Source of the DNA: Acanthaster planci
Taxonomy: Eukaryota > Echinodermata > Asteroidea > Valvatida > Acanthasteridae
Direction: 5' to 3'
DNA length: 64,000 nucleotides
NCBI RefSeq assembly: GCF_001949145.1
Contig: NW_019091403.1
Coordinates: 1,116,619-1,180,618 of the forward strand
Numbering within the stretch: the first letter of the stretch is position 1; the number at the start of each line of letters is the position of its first letter. The notes under the pieces were generated by a model. It did not search any database, was not told the origin of the DNA, and was given only the letters and a program-made list of their open reading frames with translations. This document shows, piece by piece, positions 52,327 to 64,000 of the stretch. A program made the position numbers and the translations under genes.

Positions 52327-54826
52327 TGCGAGGTTGTTTTTTTACTCCTTTGCATGTAGGAGTGCTAGTGGTGTCCTAACTAATTTATCTTTTATATTTT
52401 GTCATCATTTCGTCTTTAAGGATAGGAGTTTGGATCCAAACGAAGTTTGGATCTTCAACTAATAGAGCAACCAAATTCCTTACCTAAAAAATAAAATAAA
52501 CTAAAATACTTTAAAGATGAAAATAGCATAGTTTCAAGTACACGTTGTTTGTATTCGCCTGTTATCGAAGTGAATACAGTTGCAGTTTTCTGGCAACCTT
52601 CAAACTTGACAGTCATTGAACCAATGTGAAATTGTATTTGTTACCCAAAAGGTATTTCTTATTATTTTCCACGAGTCAGTGTCACAGGAGGCCCTGCACG
52701 GGGCCCGCGCTAACTTAACACCGGAGTTGGCTGAATTTCGTGCAGAAATTCCCAACCTTTTGCCTCGTTGGAGTTTGATCACTAAGTCACTCCGTGACAA
52801 GAATGCAATTTGTATCCAATTTATATAACTCGTATTCAGACCTAACAATACATTTCTGCTCTCTTCTTGTGTACTGGGAAGCTGCACAACCCATGACAAT
52901 TCGCCGAGCGTAAAAACTTTCACAACTGCATCGGAGAAAAATTGGCGTTAGATTTGAATGCCTTAAGACCAACCGCGGTGTGCGTCTGGGTGCGCTATTG
53001 ACACTTATCATGTAGATATTAAACCCCATTTTGTGCTCGTTTTTCGCCTGCTTGGCAGGCACAATGCCTGGCAGGCCAGCAGCCCCGCCGAGATGTCGTC
53101 AGGCGATGTCGTGACTGGGCCCAAACCCGACGCCTAGGCCCCAAGTTCACGGTGAGGTCTGCCCGGCCGACTGGAAGGCCTATCTAACAATGAATGCCAA
53201 GGCCATCCCGCCAAAATGGAAGGAGAAAATAATAAACGATTAACTTCGTAGCCTGCGCGCATTGATGTGTTATTTAATCTGGTCTTAGCTGGTTACACAC
53301 ATAAATGACCTTCTCCTGGTCTTTCCTTTCTTTTCTCGCTGTTCGGTTCCTGCTTTCTTTTCCCGTTTATCAATACAGGTTTGTTGTTTAGCTTGAATGA
53401 GGGGCACTGAAGAACAACATCGCCGCGGCGAAAACACGCCGTGTCCTCGGCCTTGTCGTAGCCTATGCGGTCCGGGTAGGGCTTCGTCTCTCTTGTTTGC
53501 GTGTCCTCCCTTAGCGGTCTCAAAAAAGTCAGATTTGACTGCTTCTGTTCTTTCAGGTCACTTGCCGTCGCAACTTCACGACTGATTTCATCTTCCTGTT
53601 TTTCTTCGTCCTTTGTTGGGAGGAGGCTACACTAGAAGAATCCCGTTCGGAGTCGCCAGGGAGACCAGAAGCGTCACCGCGTTGACGACCAAAGTGTTGC
53701 CGGTCCAAGCACGGGGGCGATCTGACCTCCGCGCGCCGCCTCCGAAGGTTTCGTACTCTTGTCTGCACCTCTTAAAACATGACACATTCGGTTAGAAAAA
53801 TATATTACTGTGGTTCGGGAAGTTTCAGTGTTCACACATTTCATGTTGTGCATGGGATTATTTCTGTTCCATAAAGGCACAACGACAGGTGTGCTCCCAA
53901 ATCGAAGTACATGGACAGGTGGCTGCATTAATATGGTGAAAAGAATTAAGACTATGATGTACGTGGTGAATGCATCGACAGACCCCAAAGCGTTGTCATT
54001 TACCCGTGGCTGTTTTTACTCATTCTCTAATTCTCTAATTATTTTCTTAAAGACACACACAAATCAAAAAATTTCCCATTTAAAAGGTATTTAAGTATAT
54101 TTTGATTTTATTAGAAACTTACGTGAAAAAGTTCCCACAACTTTCGGGTTAACAAGAAGAAGTACCAGGCCGTCTTTTTCTGGCAGAGAAACAGGCTTTT
54201 GTCGACAGCACCTTGTGTTATTAATGCAGTAAGTATTAATGGAAAACGGGGTCGCTCAACTAGGCTTGACAAATCGTCTTTTATAACACAGCCCAGACGG
54301 TAACACTTGTCAAAACTTTGCCGCAAATTGAGATCAGAGGACACTGCGCTTTCATTCCGGAGGAAAAAAGGGCCTTCTTCTGCCCCAGATGATTTACTCT
54401 GATTTGCGAGCCAAAACGTGTCAGACAGCATCTTCCAACCTCTCCGTTGAAGAAGAAGAAGAACTATCTATCCAATTAGCCGTGGGCGTGGAACCCTCAC
54501 AAGATCCCCGGCCACTGACACTTCAACTACTGAAAATACTCCAGTGTCTCGGTTTTGTTATTGTTGCCGTATACACGCAAAGGAGGGTCACACCTTGACA
54601 GGATTTAAGCCCTGTCTTCTGGTATTTACTCTTGATAATTAAGTTCCTGTGATCAGGAGACGAGAGGGGGACAATCGACCAGTCTGACCTTCTGGATGGA
54701 TTACAACCTCACTGAGACAGGAGAGGATCTTAAGACAGGCTGACATAGCTTAAAGAAGACTTTTGAAACGGCTGCGTGCAAATCTACTAAGTAGTGGCTT
54801 TAAACAAGGAACGCATCTTTCTTTCT

Positions 54827-54850
54827 TTGGTTGGTTGGTTGGTTGGTTGG
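54827..54850. repeat. (TTGG)6 microsatellite
   Basis: Uninterrupted TTGG tetranucleotide run of 24 bases. Confidence 0.8.
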
Positions 54851-55798
54851 TGAGGGAGGGGAGCACACTTCCTGGCAAGGAATGGGGGATACAACTATGG
54901 TTTCCTTGGGGAATTTATGGTTGCAGATTAGAAGGAATGGAAAGAGCAGGTTGGGCTATAAATAAAAATGATGTCATCATGCAATGGAGTGGAAAGAGAA
55001 ATGGAAAGAAGTTATAATGAATAATGGCGATGAAGGCAATTTTGATGATGACTGTGGGCACGGAGCTAATGTTTGCAAAATAATAATTTCATGAATATGA
55101 TTACATAAAGTAGGAAAAATATTGCAGTATTCCCTTTAATTGAAGAGTCTCTTTTTTGTCATTTTTACAAAAAATCAGCTCTTATTTGAAGAGTCTTCAA
55201 AGTTTGTCTGACAAACTTTGGTAAATAACACTATCTCAAACAAAATTCTCAACAAATCACCCTTGCCTTCTATACACTACTATTATAGTTCTGTGTAAGG
55301 CTTCATCCATAGTACTATCCTAAGGCTATGTTTATCCTTTTTGGTAATTGTACGTCAGCATTTCAGCTCCTTAAAACTTTCTCAACGACAAGATTTTCAG
55401 TTTGGCGTTTTGTGTCGGACACTGTTACTGATGGAGTATATTGATGACTGCTCATTAGCCGTGGTAATTGGGCGATTAGCCGTCACTGAAGATAGCATCG
55501 CGTAGACACGGTTAAAAGGACACGAACCCAATGTGGCTTTGCAAACAGTATCACAAAAGCAGGGAATATGCTGACCTTCCTAGTTAGAATGTTGCAACTT
55601 GGAAGAACACGAAATTATGTGAACAATCAGTCGTTTTTAACCGATAAATCTCGGAGGCTCGGATGGGATCCAAACCCGTGTCGTTAAAACCTTTACTCCG
55701 AATGTCTTTCCTCCCATTTTCCTGCCAAACTAGTCTCACATGTGTATACTGCAGTTCCGAAGTTTAATTTTTGACCCGAGTTAATTTGTTCCTGCGTA

Positions 55799-55904
55799 TT
55801 ACGCGCGTGAAATACCCTTGGTTTTTGCTACCGGATTTACGCGCTTCAAGTTTGGCTGCCAGCCAGTTTTTCCTTCTGGCGTTACGCGCTACTAGTGTTA
55901 CGCG
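55799..55904. promoter_or_regulatory. Cluster of four TTACGCG words
   Basis: TTACGCG occurs at 55799, 55837, 55882 and 55898, all on the plus strand within 106 bases, in a CpG-containing patch of otherwise AT-rich sequence. I cannot name a factor; a clustered binding site or a decayed short repeat are both possible. Confidence 0.25.
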
Positions 55905-57531
55905 ACAATAGAAAACTTCGTAATACAAGCACAAAAAATGATTTTCGCGTGTTCTTTAAAGCCAGCTTTATTTTCAAAGGAAACTACAAGATGTGGGTAA
56001 ACAAAAACAACAAATGGGCATGTGGTTAAAAAAATCGTATAGGCCTACCGGTACTCTGACAGGACAAAATGAACAGTTTAACATAGTTATTGGACTACCG
56101 GTATTGATCGTGAGAGAAAACAAACATTATAATGAAGAAACTGACCAGTCCCTTCAAAAACATCGCATGAAATATACTTATATGTAGTTACCATAATCAA
56201 AGAGGTCTACACTTTTTAATTTCTATATATAATTATTATCGTCAGTATACTGAAGCATAACAAATTGTTCGTCTGTTTTGATATCATTTTGAAATCTTGC
56301 TTTACAAGAACGAATCCTCTCTTTGCTTGATCATACCATGCATGGAGGTAGGAAAAGATCCCAGCTATACCAAACTAGTATCGCCACAAACAACCAGACA
56401 ATAAGAACTAACAGACCGGGTTGAACTCCTATAGTGCAACGTATCACCCGCTCGTCAGCACACAGATCAAGGGCCCAGCAAACATCATAAGTGAGCGAGT
56501 TAAGAAGGAGAGAGATCTTTATGTTGCCATGCCACCCGCTCCCCCACCCCAGGGGGTTGGCGGGTGTCCGAGACAAAGGGAGGGAGATTTGGCCAGGTGT
56601 TTGTCTCCTTTGTCCCAGGCGTGACTTCACAGGTTGTCGAAACAAAATGATAGTCGCTTCCCAGAAAGCACACCGACTAACGGTGCACCGGACATTCTGA
56701 GAGAGCTTGGGATAAACCCGAGCGAGTGCGCGTTCTGCTTACTTTTGGTCCACGTGAAAATTGCTTTGCACTATTAGATGAGAATTGACCGGTTGTGGGC
56801 CCAGGACCACAGCTGAACAGTTAGTAAACTCTTTACGGATTTGGTCAGAGTCGTGCATGATAAACGTGCGCGGTAGCTTTTATATGGGTTGAAATCTTGT
56901 GACAACAGGAAAAAGGTAGGAATTTTTTCAGGCACAGAAATTGAACACGGTGAGCAGTGACGGAAATTCGCATAATGAATGAAAACACTATAAATTAAGG
57001 ATCACATGCAATGTCAATGATGCATTGGAACATCTCGTGAGGATTCTGTCTTCCATCGTGCAACAGTTTCCATTCTTTAAACATGTCATCTCACTCCTTC
57101 AGTCCTTTACCTTTTGACCCCAATCACACCCATGACTCTACAATTAACAAGTCAGTGTTATGTGCGTCTCAAATTATCATTTCTCTACGTGCGCGACACT
57201 TGACGGCCAACCGGCGAGAAATCACCGTGTGACAAAGCAGACCGCCTACGGGCGCCGGCCAATTTTCTCAGGACGACAATCCAAATTTACCGCCGTGTCA
57301 CCCCAATGATTGCCCCCTCGACGTCTTCACGCCACAAAACAGCCACTTTTGTCTGCCCTCTTTCGCTATGTGACAGTACCAATTGACTTTCAATCTCCGT
57401 CGACAATCACCCGACCAGTCATCACGTTAATAACCTCCTTTTATTAACACTAGTTTATTTTTCTTTCCATGACACCCCCGTTTATGTGCTAATTGGCGTC
57501 ATAATTTAAGCACGCATCGGAATACAGGCGT

Positions 57532-57685
57532 TTCACAATAGTGCGCCTCCAAGAGTTTGCAACGCACTAACCAATCATAATGCGCGAAATCTGTCGACCC
57601 AATGCGCGTTTGGAAATAGTCGACAGATTCCGCGCTTTGTGATTGGCCAACGCATTGCAAACGCTCGGAGGCGCACTATTGTGAA
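57532..57685. mobile_element. 154-bp near-perfect hairpin (66-bp arms, 22-base loop)
   Basis: The left arm (57532-57597) begins TTCACAATAGTGCGCCTCC and the right arm (57620-57685) is its imperfect reverse complement, with roughly ten mismatches in 66; the loop is 57598-57619. Both arms carry a CCAAT word. The size, symmetry and lack of coding capacity suit a MITE or foldback element. A transcribed hairpin RNA is an alternative not supported by other evidence. Confidence 0.65.
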
Positions 57686-59023
57686 TTGCAGGTATTAGAC
57701 ACGATGGTGTTCCCTAATTCTGGTCTCCTGGAGAGAAGCGATTAAGGGCGGGGCTGTGGCAAGGAGGGGCATTAAACGATGAACTAGACCCCCCAAATAA
57801 CCATATAGAACTGGTTTTAGATCCTGCTAATCCTGAATTCTTGTCAGTAATAGTTAGGCAATTGCCGATGAGCGCATTTTGTGGAGTCCTGTGACGCACT
57901 TATTAAAGAGATAAATCATTCCCACGATAATGTGTCGTCAAGAAAATCCCGTAAATGTTGTGTCTCGTCTTCTTCACTCGCAGAACAACAGTATGAAAAC
58001 CTTTGATACATCTCTTCAAGTAAGGTGGTTTTTCAGCTAAGAATTGAAACTGAAGTCAGGACAGTTGGTTGCATTTTAAACAAAGTAGTACCAGTGCATG
58101 TGCTGATTCCGAAACTGTTCGACATTGAAGGATTTCGAAACAACACTTTTGTCAATTTAAACATACATGTGAAATATTTGAAACGGTCCTTTTTAATCTT
58201 TTAAAATCAGGTCTGGGAAAAGTGTCAGTTCTAAAGGCATAAAATGCACGAGTAGGCGTATGCATAAATCAAACATTGAAAGACGCCTAGGATATAAATG
58301 GGTCAATTTCTTATTGAATTCAGGGAGAAAGAATTTACCATCTGTTTAAAAAAAGTCTTTTGGAGACTCTAGCACTCTCGTTCAAATCCGTCTTTGCTGG
58401 ATATGTCTTACGCGCACGATGGAATATTTTGTTAGATGTGATGCCATGAAATGTGAAAGAAACTGTTTCGAGCATTTAGGGAAACAGAGCGGGTCACACA
58501 CCGTCTTACACACCGCGCCCCTGTGGACAACAAGCCTATGCACCCTCACCTCAGCGGGCCAGGCTCCCGGCCGTGACACGGGTTCGTCGGCGTGGTGTTA
58601 TTTCTCTCACTGTACATTATAATCACCGAACAAAGGAGTAAATTACACAGTATAACAGTATCATATTTGGGGCAGGAAATTGGTCTGTTGTCACTATCAG
58701 CGTCTAAGGGGGCATGGACCGGTGATGGCGACCCTGCCTGGGGCTTAAGGGAGCGGTCGAGGGCTCAGCCTGTACGGCTGGCCGAGGCCCAAAGCCCAAT
58801 CGTTAATTCTTACCATTGTAGTCAACGATCTAACTCTTTCAAGCCATAACTCAGCTGTCATAAATATACATAAATACGTGCCACTGTCCAATCACTTTTC
58901 CGAGTTTCCTTGTTTGAAAGCCAGTTGATGACAAAGTCGCCTGGAAATGGAATTATGAATTGTTCCTTTGTTATGTTAATGAAGGGGGCTGGATGAGGGT
59001 ATTATTGGCATTAACTTGGTCTC

Positions 59024-59043
59024 GCAGTCACCCACGTGACTGC
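59024..59043. promoter_or_regulatory. Palindrome with E-box upstream of an orphan first exon
   Basis: GCAGTCAC, four bases, GTGACTGC: perfect 8-bp arms that include a CACGTG E-box at 59033-59038, about 190 bases before the start codon at 59233. Confidence 0.3.
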
Positions 59044-59232
59044 ATGGAGTGGGCCCCGCACGGGTGAATAAAGTCAGTGAGTGAATCCAAACAGGCACAA
59101 CTTGGATTAGATCGAGGGTCAGTGCAGTCATTCGCCTGTTGTTGCAGCAGCATTCTCTCGTCGGCAACATTTTTTTATTGTTCGCATTAGTTTGTCGGTG
59201 AGCAGGACACAGTGAATTGACAGACCGTCGGG

Positions 59233-59350
59233 ATGGCAGTTTGTACGGATCGCTCAACTCAGATTCTGCCTGGTTCTCATACAAGTCGGGCCATTGACAT
59301 AGTTAACGTGGCTCAGCGAGCGATGAATGCCAAAGTCACCTCTACATCAA
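59233..59350 (+). CDS. Candidate first coding exon of an unrecognised gene
   Basis: An ATG with strong context (GGGATGG) opens 39 codons plus one base and ends at a textbook donor, GTAAGT. The peptide starts MAVCTDRSTQILPGSHTS and ends NAKVTSTS. It is too short for domain recognition and I do not recognise it. Further exons must lie beyond a long intron; none was found before the window ends, so it is partial. The composition (Ser/Thr-rich, no hydrophobic signal) would fit an intracellular or nuclear protein, but that is weak inference. Confidence 0.4.
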
Positions 59351-62300
59351 GTAAGTCTTCAGTTTATTAACCCAATTTGATAAAACTGGTTAAAATGTGG
59401 CTACTACATTTCCTGACAACAGTTTACCCTTCGGGTCTCCATTTGTGCAAAAAGTTTTTCTAGTTTTAAACTGTTGCTATTAGTGACCACGGCACGGGTT
59501 CACCTCATGCGCAAGATTTAATTAGTTACCTCCGTTAGGCATTTTAGTACGACAGTGAACGCATTTCACTTTATGTCTAAACTAGCCGATGTCCAAACGA
59601 ACTTAATGATACGATACCTAAGCGACAGAGATACTCGATGAACGCAGTAGGTTGCTTGCGGTCTAACAGCGTGGAACGCCAAAAGCCGTGCGTAAGACCA
59701 GAAGCGATCCCACGCTGAACGTAAGACCAGTGGCTCCCTAGCCGTTCACTGTTACACGATTTGCCCCAAACGTGCACTGTGCGCGGAACGTGCTTCAATT
59801 TTTGCGGTGGTTTGTTTGCGTTATCTTACACACTTTCGGATTTCCGACTTGCGCTGTAATTCTTTCCAACCGAATGTAAATTCCGTTTGACGTTTATTTG
59901 TGGTAAGCATAATGCCATGTCAAAGTTTTAACAATTGAATAGTAATAGTCACTGTTTTAACTAAAATGAAGACTTCACCAAATATTCCCTGCAGACTTTA
60001 GCTCTACATGCATCGAAAGTCACTTGACAGCATAATAGGTAGTTGAAATGACAATTGAAACATAAAAAACAAGACAACTCAACGTTACTGTTAATAATTA
60101 CAACTTACCTTCTAAGTTGGCTCATCAACTTGCGTCACTTAATCGCTGTTTTACATTGACGTCTACGAACAGTGAAGCCGAAAAAGCCAAAGTGCGTAGT
60201 CATATCAAGTAGAAGAAAGTATCCCGAGCGAAACGATCCTTTGGAAAGAAAGAAGGAAATATGTTTTAAAAATTGGACCAAAATGCTCCAAAAGTACGAA
60301 CGATTGCGCTAAAAAGCCATTTCGCAGTTGCAAACGAGTAGTTTTCGCAGTAACTACTTTCCATTTGTATTATAAGCAAAAATTAACGTCTCATGTCTGT
60401 TTCGAGACTATTAAATTTTAAATGCATCAGGGCTACTATCTTTCGACAAATCAGAATCAATCATTGTGATTTGTGTTAAGCTATCACAAATCAGAGCCTG
60501 TTAAGTTCCTCTCTGATTTCTTCAAGTTTGATGACTGAAGCACACATAGCCCGTGAGCGGCAACCCTTTATAATCTTTTTAAGTTAGTCCGACAATTTTG
60601 AGGCAACCTGAAATTTGTTGGAATATAGTTTAAAACATGCTTATCAAGATTTCCGTTGTTCCCACCTCCTGCTATTGCAGGTTTGCAAAAGCCTGCATTA
60701 TCAAGTTGGATTGCTTTAAAAGACTTTTCAAAGATTTTTGAAGGAGTTTGTGTCCCGTCAGCGTAAACCGGCTTGAAATGTTCTAATTGACAACGTATTA
60801 TCTCTGAATGCCACTGGAAATACGCTGAGAAATGTATTGCGTTTATTACTCCATAAGATTCCCTTTTCGTTATTCCATTCTATACACAGGAGTATATTGC
60901 TGAAATTCTAAACAGACGCGCAAACTCACTGACACTCAAAATGTAACACCATCTCATCACCTAGCCCTATTAAGATATGTGTCGTGTCGTCCCCGCTCCT
61001 CCCCCAATCCAGGGAGAAGCTCCTTAGTTTCAAAGAGACTCCTATATAGCAGCCCGAGGCGAGGCTACCCCAGCGCATTCTCTTCCTTTCCCCCAGCAGG
61101 AAAAAAAAGAACCGAAATCTCTTTAAGCACAAGGAGTTAATTCACGGATGCTTTAGTTAATTCCAGTCGCTGACAATTCCGACAATGAGCGACGTGTCAG
61201 CCATTAGTCAAGGAATTACAGCGCTCTGATGGAGAGGGCTTTGCGTGCCTCCAATGTTATGACTTAAGTGATCAACCCGTTAATGGAAGGCGACACCTGC
61301 AACAAGTCTAGCTGCAGGGTTGAATATACCCTAGTAGTGTTTTTCACTCGATCGGTATTGGCTGATTTCAAATTAACAGAAGTGCAGATATTAATTTGAT
61401 GCTTGATTTTCAATACTTCTGGACTTTCTGCGAAGAAAAGGGAAGTCTTGTTGGATTGGCAGGGAAGGGGTTGATATGTCACTCATTAGTGGTGTTTTTC
61501 TTCTGAATGGCGGCACAACACTACAGGACTGGCTTTGTATGGACGATTACGCACCTGAATTTTGTTTATCCGCACGTGTGTGATACTCTGAAAACAACAT
61601 TAAAAAGAAAATACTTGAGCTCTTAGGAAGGAAAACTTCACATAATTAAAGTCGACATTCAGAAGAGAACACTCGATAAAAGAAAGGCTTCCTGCAATAC
61701 CTCAGAAGCCAACTGTCAGTCATTCTTGATTCGATTGTCTAGAAGTGCCCTCAAAGCCGTCAACTTGGTTAGTCTCTCTCGCAGCCTTTGAATTTGGTAA
61801 ATGCCCTGGATGAGCAGTTTACCACTCCAAAAAGGCCACCCTGACTATAGCTTTCAAGGCTACCAACAGAGCTATGAAATATCATGACTCACCAATTTAC
61901 CTTGAAACTGTTCCCATTGTGCAACTCAATGAGTGCTCGAAAGACTCATTTGAAGGGAAAGGGCATCATAACAGAACAGTCAATCAGCTCAATTCTCGAA
62001 TCGGTTCCCTATAACATATAATTTTCTTGCAATGTAAAGATCTGCTCATTCCTCAGTGGTGCACAAACTTTGAAGCTCTAATTATGTACATGTATAAAGA
62101 AAAAAAGAACACAAAAGTAACCCTTAAATCAAATGATGTGGGAAAATATAAGTCAAATTCCGAACCCATGGCAAAGAGAAAAAACTACAAGGTGATTCAA
62201 GATGCAGCGGCAGATGTATTCTGAAAGTTAAGAGCCGTGTGTTCCTTGAAGAATAGAAAGAGACCTTTATCCCCACAACACGGAGACTATTAAGAAGCGA

Positions 62301-64000
62301 CAAGCAACTAAAGAAAAGGGAATTCCATGCCGAAATCGGCTTTCGTCTCAGACAACTAAACCCGTCATTAATAACAGTGAGATGAAGTCAACGCTTGACA
62401 CGTAGTATGGGGATGAAAGAAACAAAAGTCCGGCTAGGATGCCACCACGTACACTGAACTCCGCGCAGAAATCCCCTGAGTGTCCACCCACCAGGGGAAC
62501 AAAGGAGGAGCGGGGATTTCAGCTCTTGCCGGCCGAGGCAAAAGGCGCTCAAATCCCGGCCAGCCGCAGCGGGTACGACCCGGCCCACCGTGCGTGGCCT
62601 TTATTGTAGAAATTCCCGCTAAGTGCGCAGGGGCTGACAAAGTGAAAGCATTCTCAACGGTAAATCGCCTTTTTGCTCCGGCCCTTAACATTCTGCTTAT
62701 CATCCGTGAGGTTTACCATAAGACCACTAATCCTTTCATTCTTGAATGCCCATCTCTCCCCGTAAGGTGTTTAACTCACTGCAAACTTAGATTGCTAATT
62801 ACACCATAAGCTGAAGTTTCAAGGGTGAAGTTGGACAAGTCACAGTGTGACATGTCTCCTCTATTCTTCGTTTGCGGTTTCGAGTTATAACGGGAAGAGG
62901 ATTGTACAAAGACTTCTGTAATTCCTACACACGTTCAGTTCTGAAAGAAAAAAGTTCGCTTCTCAAAATAGTAACCGAAAGACTAAAATATTATATCCTC
63001 GAGCGAATGCAGATATTTGTCTCCTTAACGTTCTTTAATTACTAATTGAGAATATCAGTGTTCACGTGGCATTACAGTGAGCGTCAAGTAGTAATGATTT
63101 CTCTTGTCAATGTCCCAACTTGGTAACTTTTGACCATAAACGTTTATCAAGCCATGATAGTTTAGTAGTGCATCAATTAATGTGAACCGTCAACAAAGAG
63201 GTAGGCTTTTTTGTTTCGAAGTTTGTGAAAGCACAACTACACGATGTTATGTTATCAAATTAAAGCTGTAGCATGCGTAGTTGATAACAGTTTAATTTCT
63301 TTTTGAGCTATCACGATCGTCACCATGCATTATGCTAATCAGTAATAAGACCTATACATTTGTTTGTGAAAATGTTGACACGCAAACCAACCTTCTACAC
63401 ACCTGTGGGATTACTTACACAATTGACAAACACAAAAAATGATTCGATGTTCTTAAATCAAGCAAAATAGGGTCTGTATGGGTTCATTTGAATTTCTATG
63501 AGAGTTCTATAAAATCCACCCGTCATTCAATACCGCTGAATAATGAGTTATACCAAACCATCTTTGCTCTCTTGCTATCTTCACCAATTGGCTCGCCCAA
63601 TTAGCTGGATGAAACTTTAAGAAGAGATGATCATTTTAGTAAGACACTTTCGCAACAATTGAGCTGAACATCTCCTCGACAAAGACCGGACAATGAGGGG
63701 TCCGTTGGGGCACTCCACACCGCTGAAGAAAACGTTCGAGTGGGCTGCCATTTTGCCGTGGTGTGGAGATGGATTGTTAACATCGAAGGTCGTGTGATGG
63801 TGTTCAATCCTACATAATAGACGGAGTTATTCTGACGAGTCTGTACCTTCGAAAGACTCAGATATCTCCACTGTGGGACGTGGCAAAGCAGACACTTGCC
63901 AACTCTAGACATTTTGTTTGCGACTATACTTACCTAAATTTTAGTGATTATGGACCGTGCTCTTTTTTTCTGCACTGCCCAACAGCGCGGCATCTGGTAA
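59351..64000 (+). other. Probable intron of the orphan gene; no exon seen
   Basis: If the exon at 59233-59350 is real, this is its first intron. No splice-bounded frame resembling a known protein was found on either strand. The sequence is unique-looking, with no clear mobile element. Confidence 0.35.

Larger units (their letters stand above)
52330..59023. other. Gene-poor region, second part
   Basis: Besides the short repeats and the hairpin listed separately, no supportable exon was found on either strand. Open frames here are short and compositionally biased by GC-rich patches (53060-53180, 53400-53760). Confidence 0.45.

Noticed and set aside
53050-53120. GC-rich small hairpins around GCCTGCTTGGCAGGC
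   Set aside because: Short palindromes in a GC-rich patch; not long or regular enough for an element.
63631-63912. 93-codon minus frame near the right edge
   Set aside because: No recognised domain; short frame of a size expected by chance in this sequence.

Overview
This is a nuclear genome window from an animal, most likely a marine invertebrate and possibly a deuterostome. It holds multi-exon protein genes with GT..AG introns and vertebrate-like orthologues, few repeats inside exons, and old LINE, SINE and MITE copies. The palindrome TAGGCCTA occurs nine times. I cannot fix the species from sequence alone. There is one run of Ns (18128-18673).
Layout. (1) 1-24.4 kb, plus strand: a complete six-exon tailless/TLX (NR2E1) nuclear receptor gene, 416 aa, with two long introns of about 7 and 8 kb and about 4.3 kb of upstream sequence. 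(2) 24.5-28.4 kb, minus strand: a TRMT2B-like tRNA/rRNA (uracil-5-)-methyltransferase, eight exons read and the first coding exon not found. It is tail-to-tail with tailless. (3) 29.4-34.1 kb, plus strand: MEAF6, seven exons, 206 aa, head-to-head with TRMT2B; its first intron carries a dead LINE. (4) 36.2-39.8 kb, minus strand: OSTM1, six exons, 362 aa. (5) 40.7-43.5 kb, plus strand: mitochondrial ribosomal protein MRPS31 (mS31), six exons, 382 aa, head-to-head with OSTM1. (6) 43.5-59.2 kb: a gene-poor stretch with a tRNA-derived SINE, foldback elements and short tandem repeats. (7) 59.2 kb to the end: one credible first coding exon of an unrecognised gene, then what looks like its intron.
All splice junctions given below were checked for GT..AG ends and for phase, and each joined frame stays open. 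The genes are mostly housekeeping (histone acetyltransferase subunit, RNA methylation, lysosomal chloride/proton exchange, mitochondrial translation) beside one developmental transcription factor. The compact head-to-head and tail-to-tail packing from 24 to 44 kb contrasts with the open sequence around tailless. No new multi-gene system is evident. The most noteworthy points are the tailless-OSTM1 linkage, which also exists in human, an enlarged D-box in the tailless DNA-binding domain, and several non-autonomous inverted-repeat elements.
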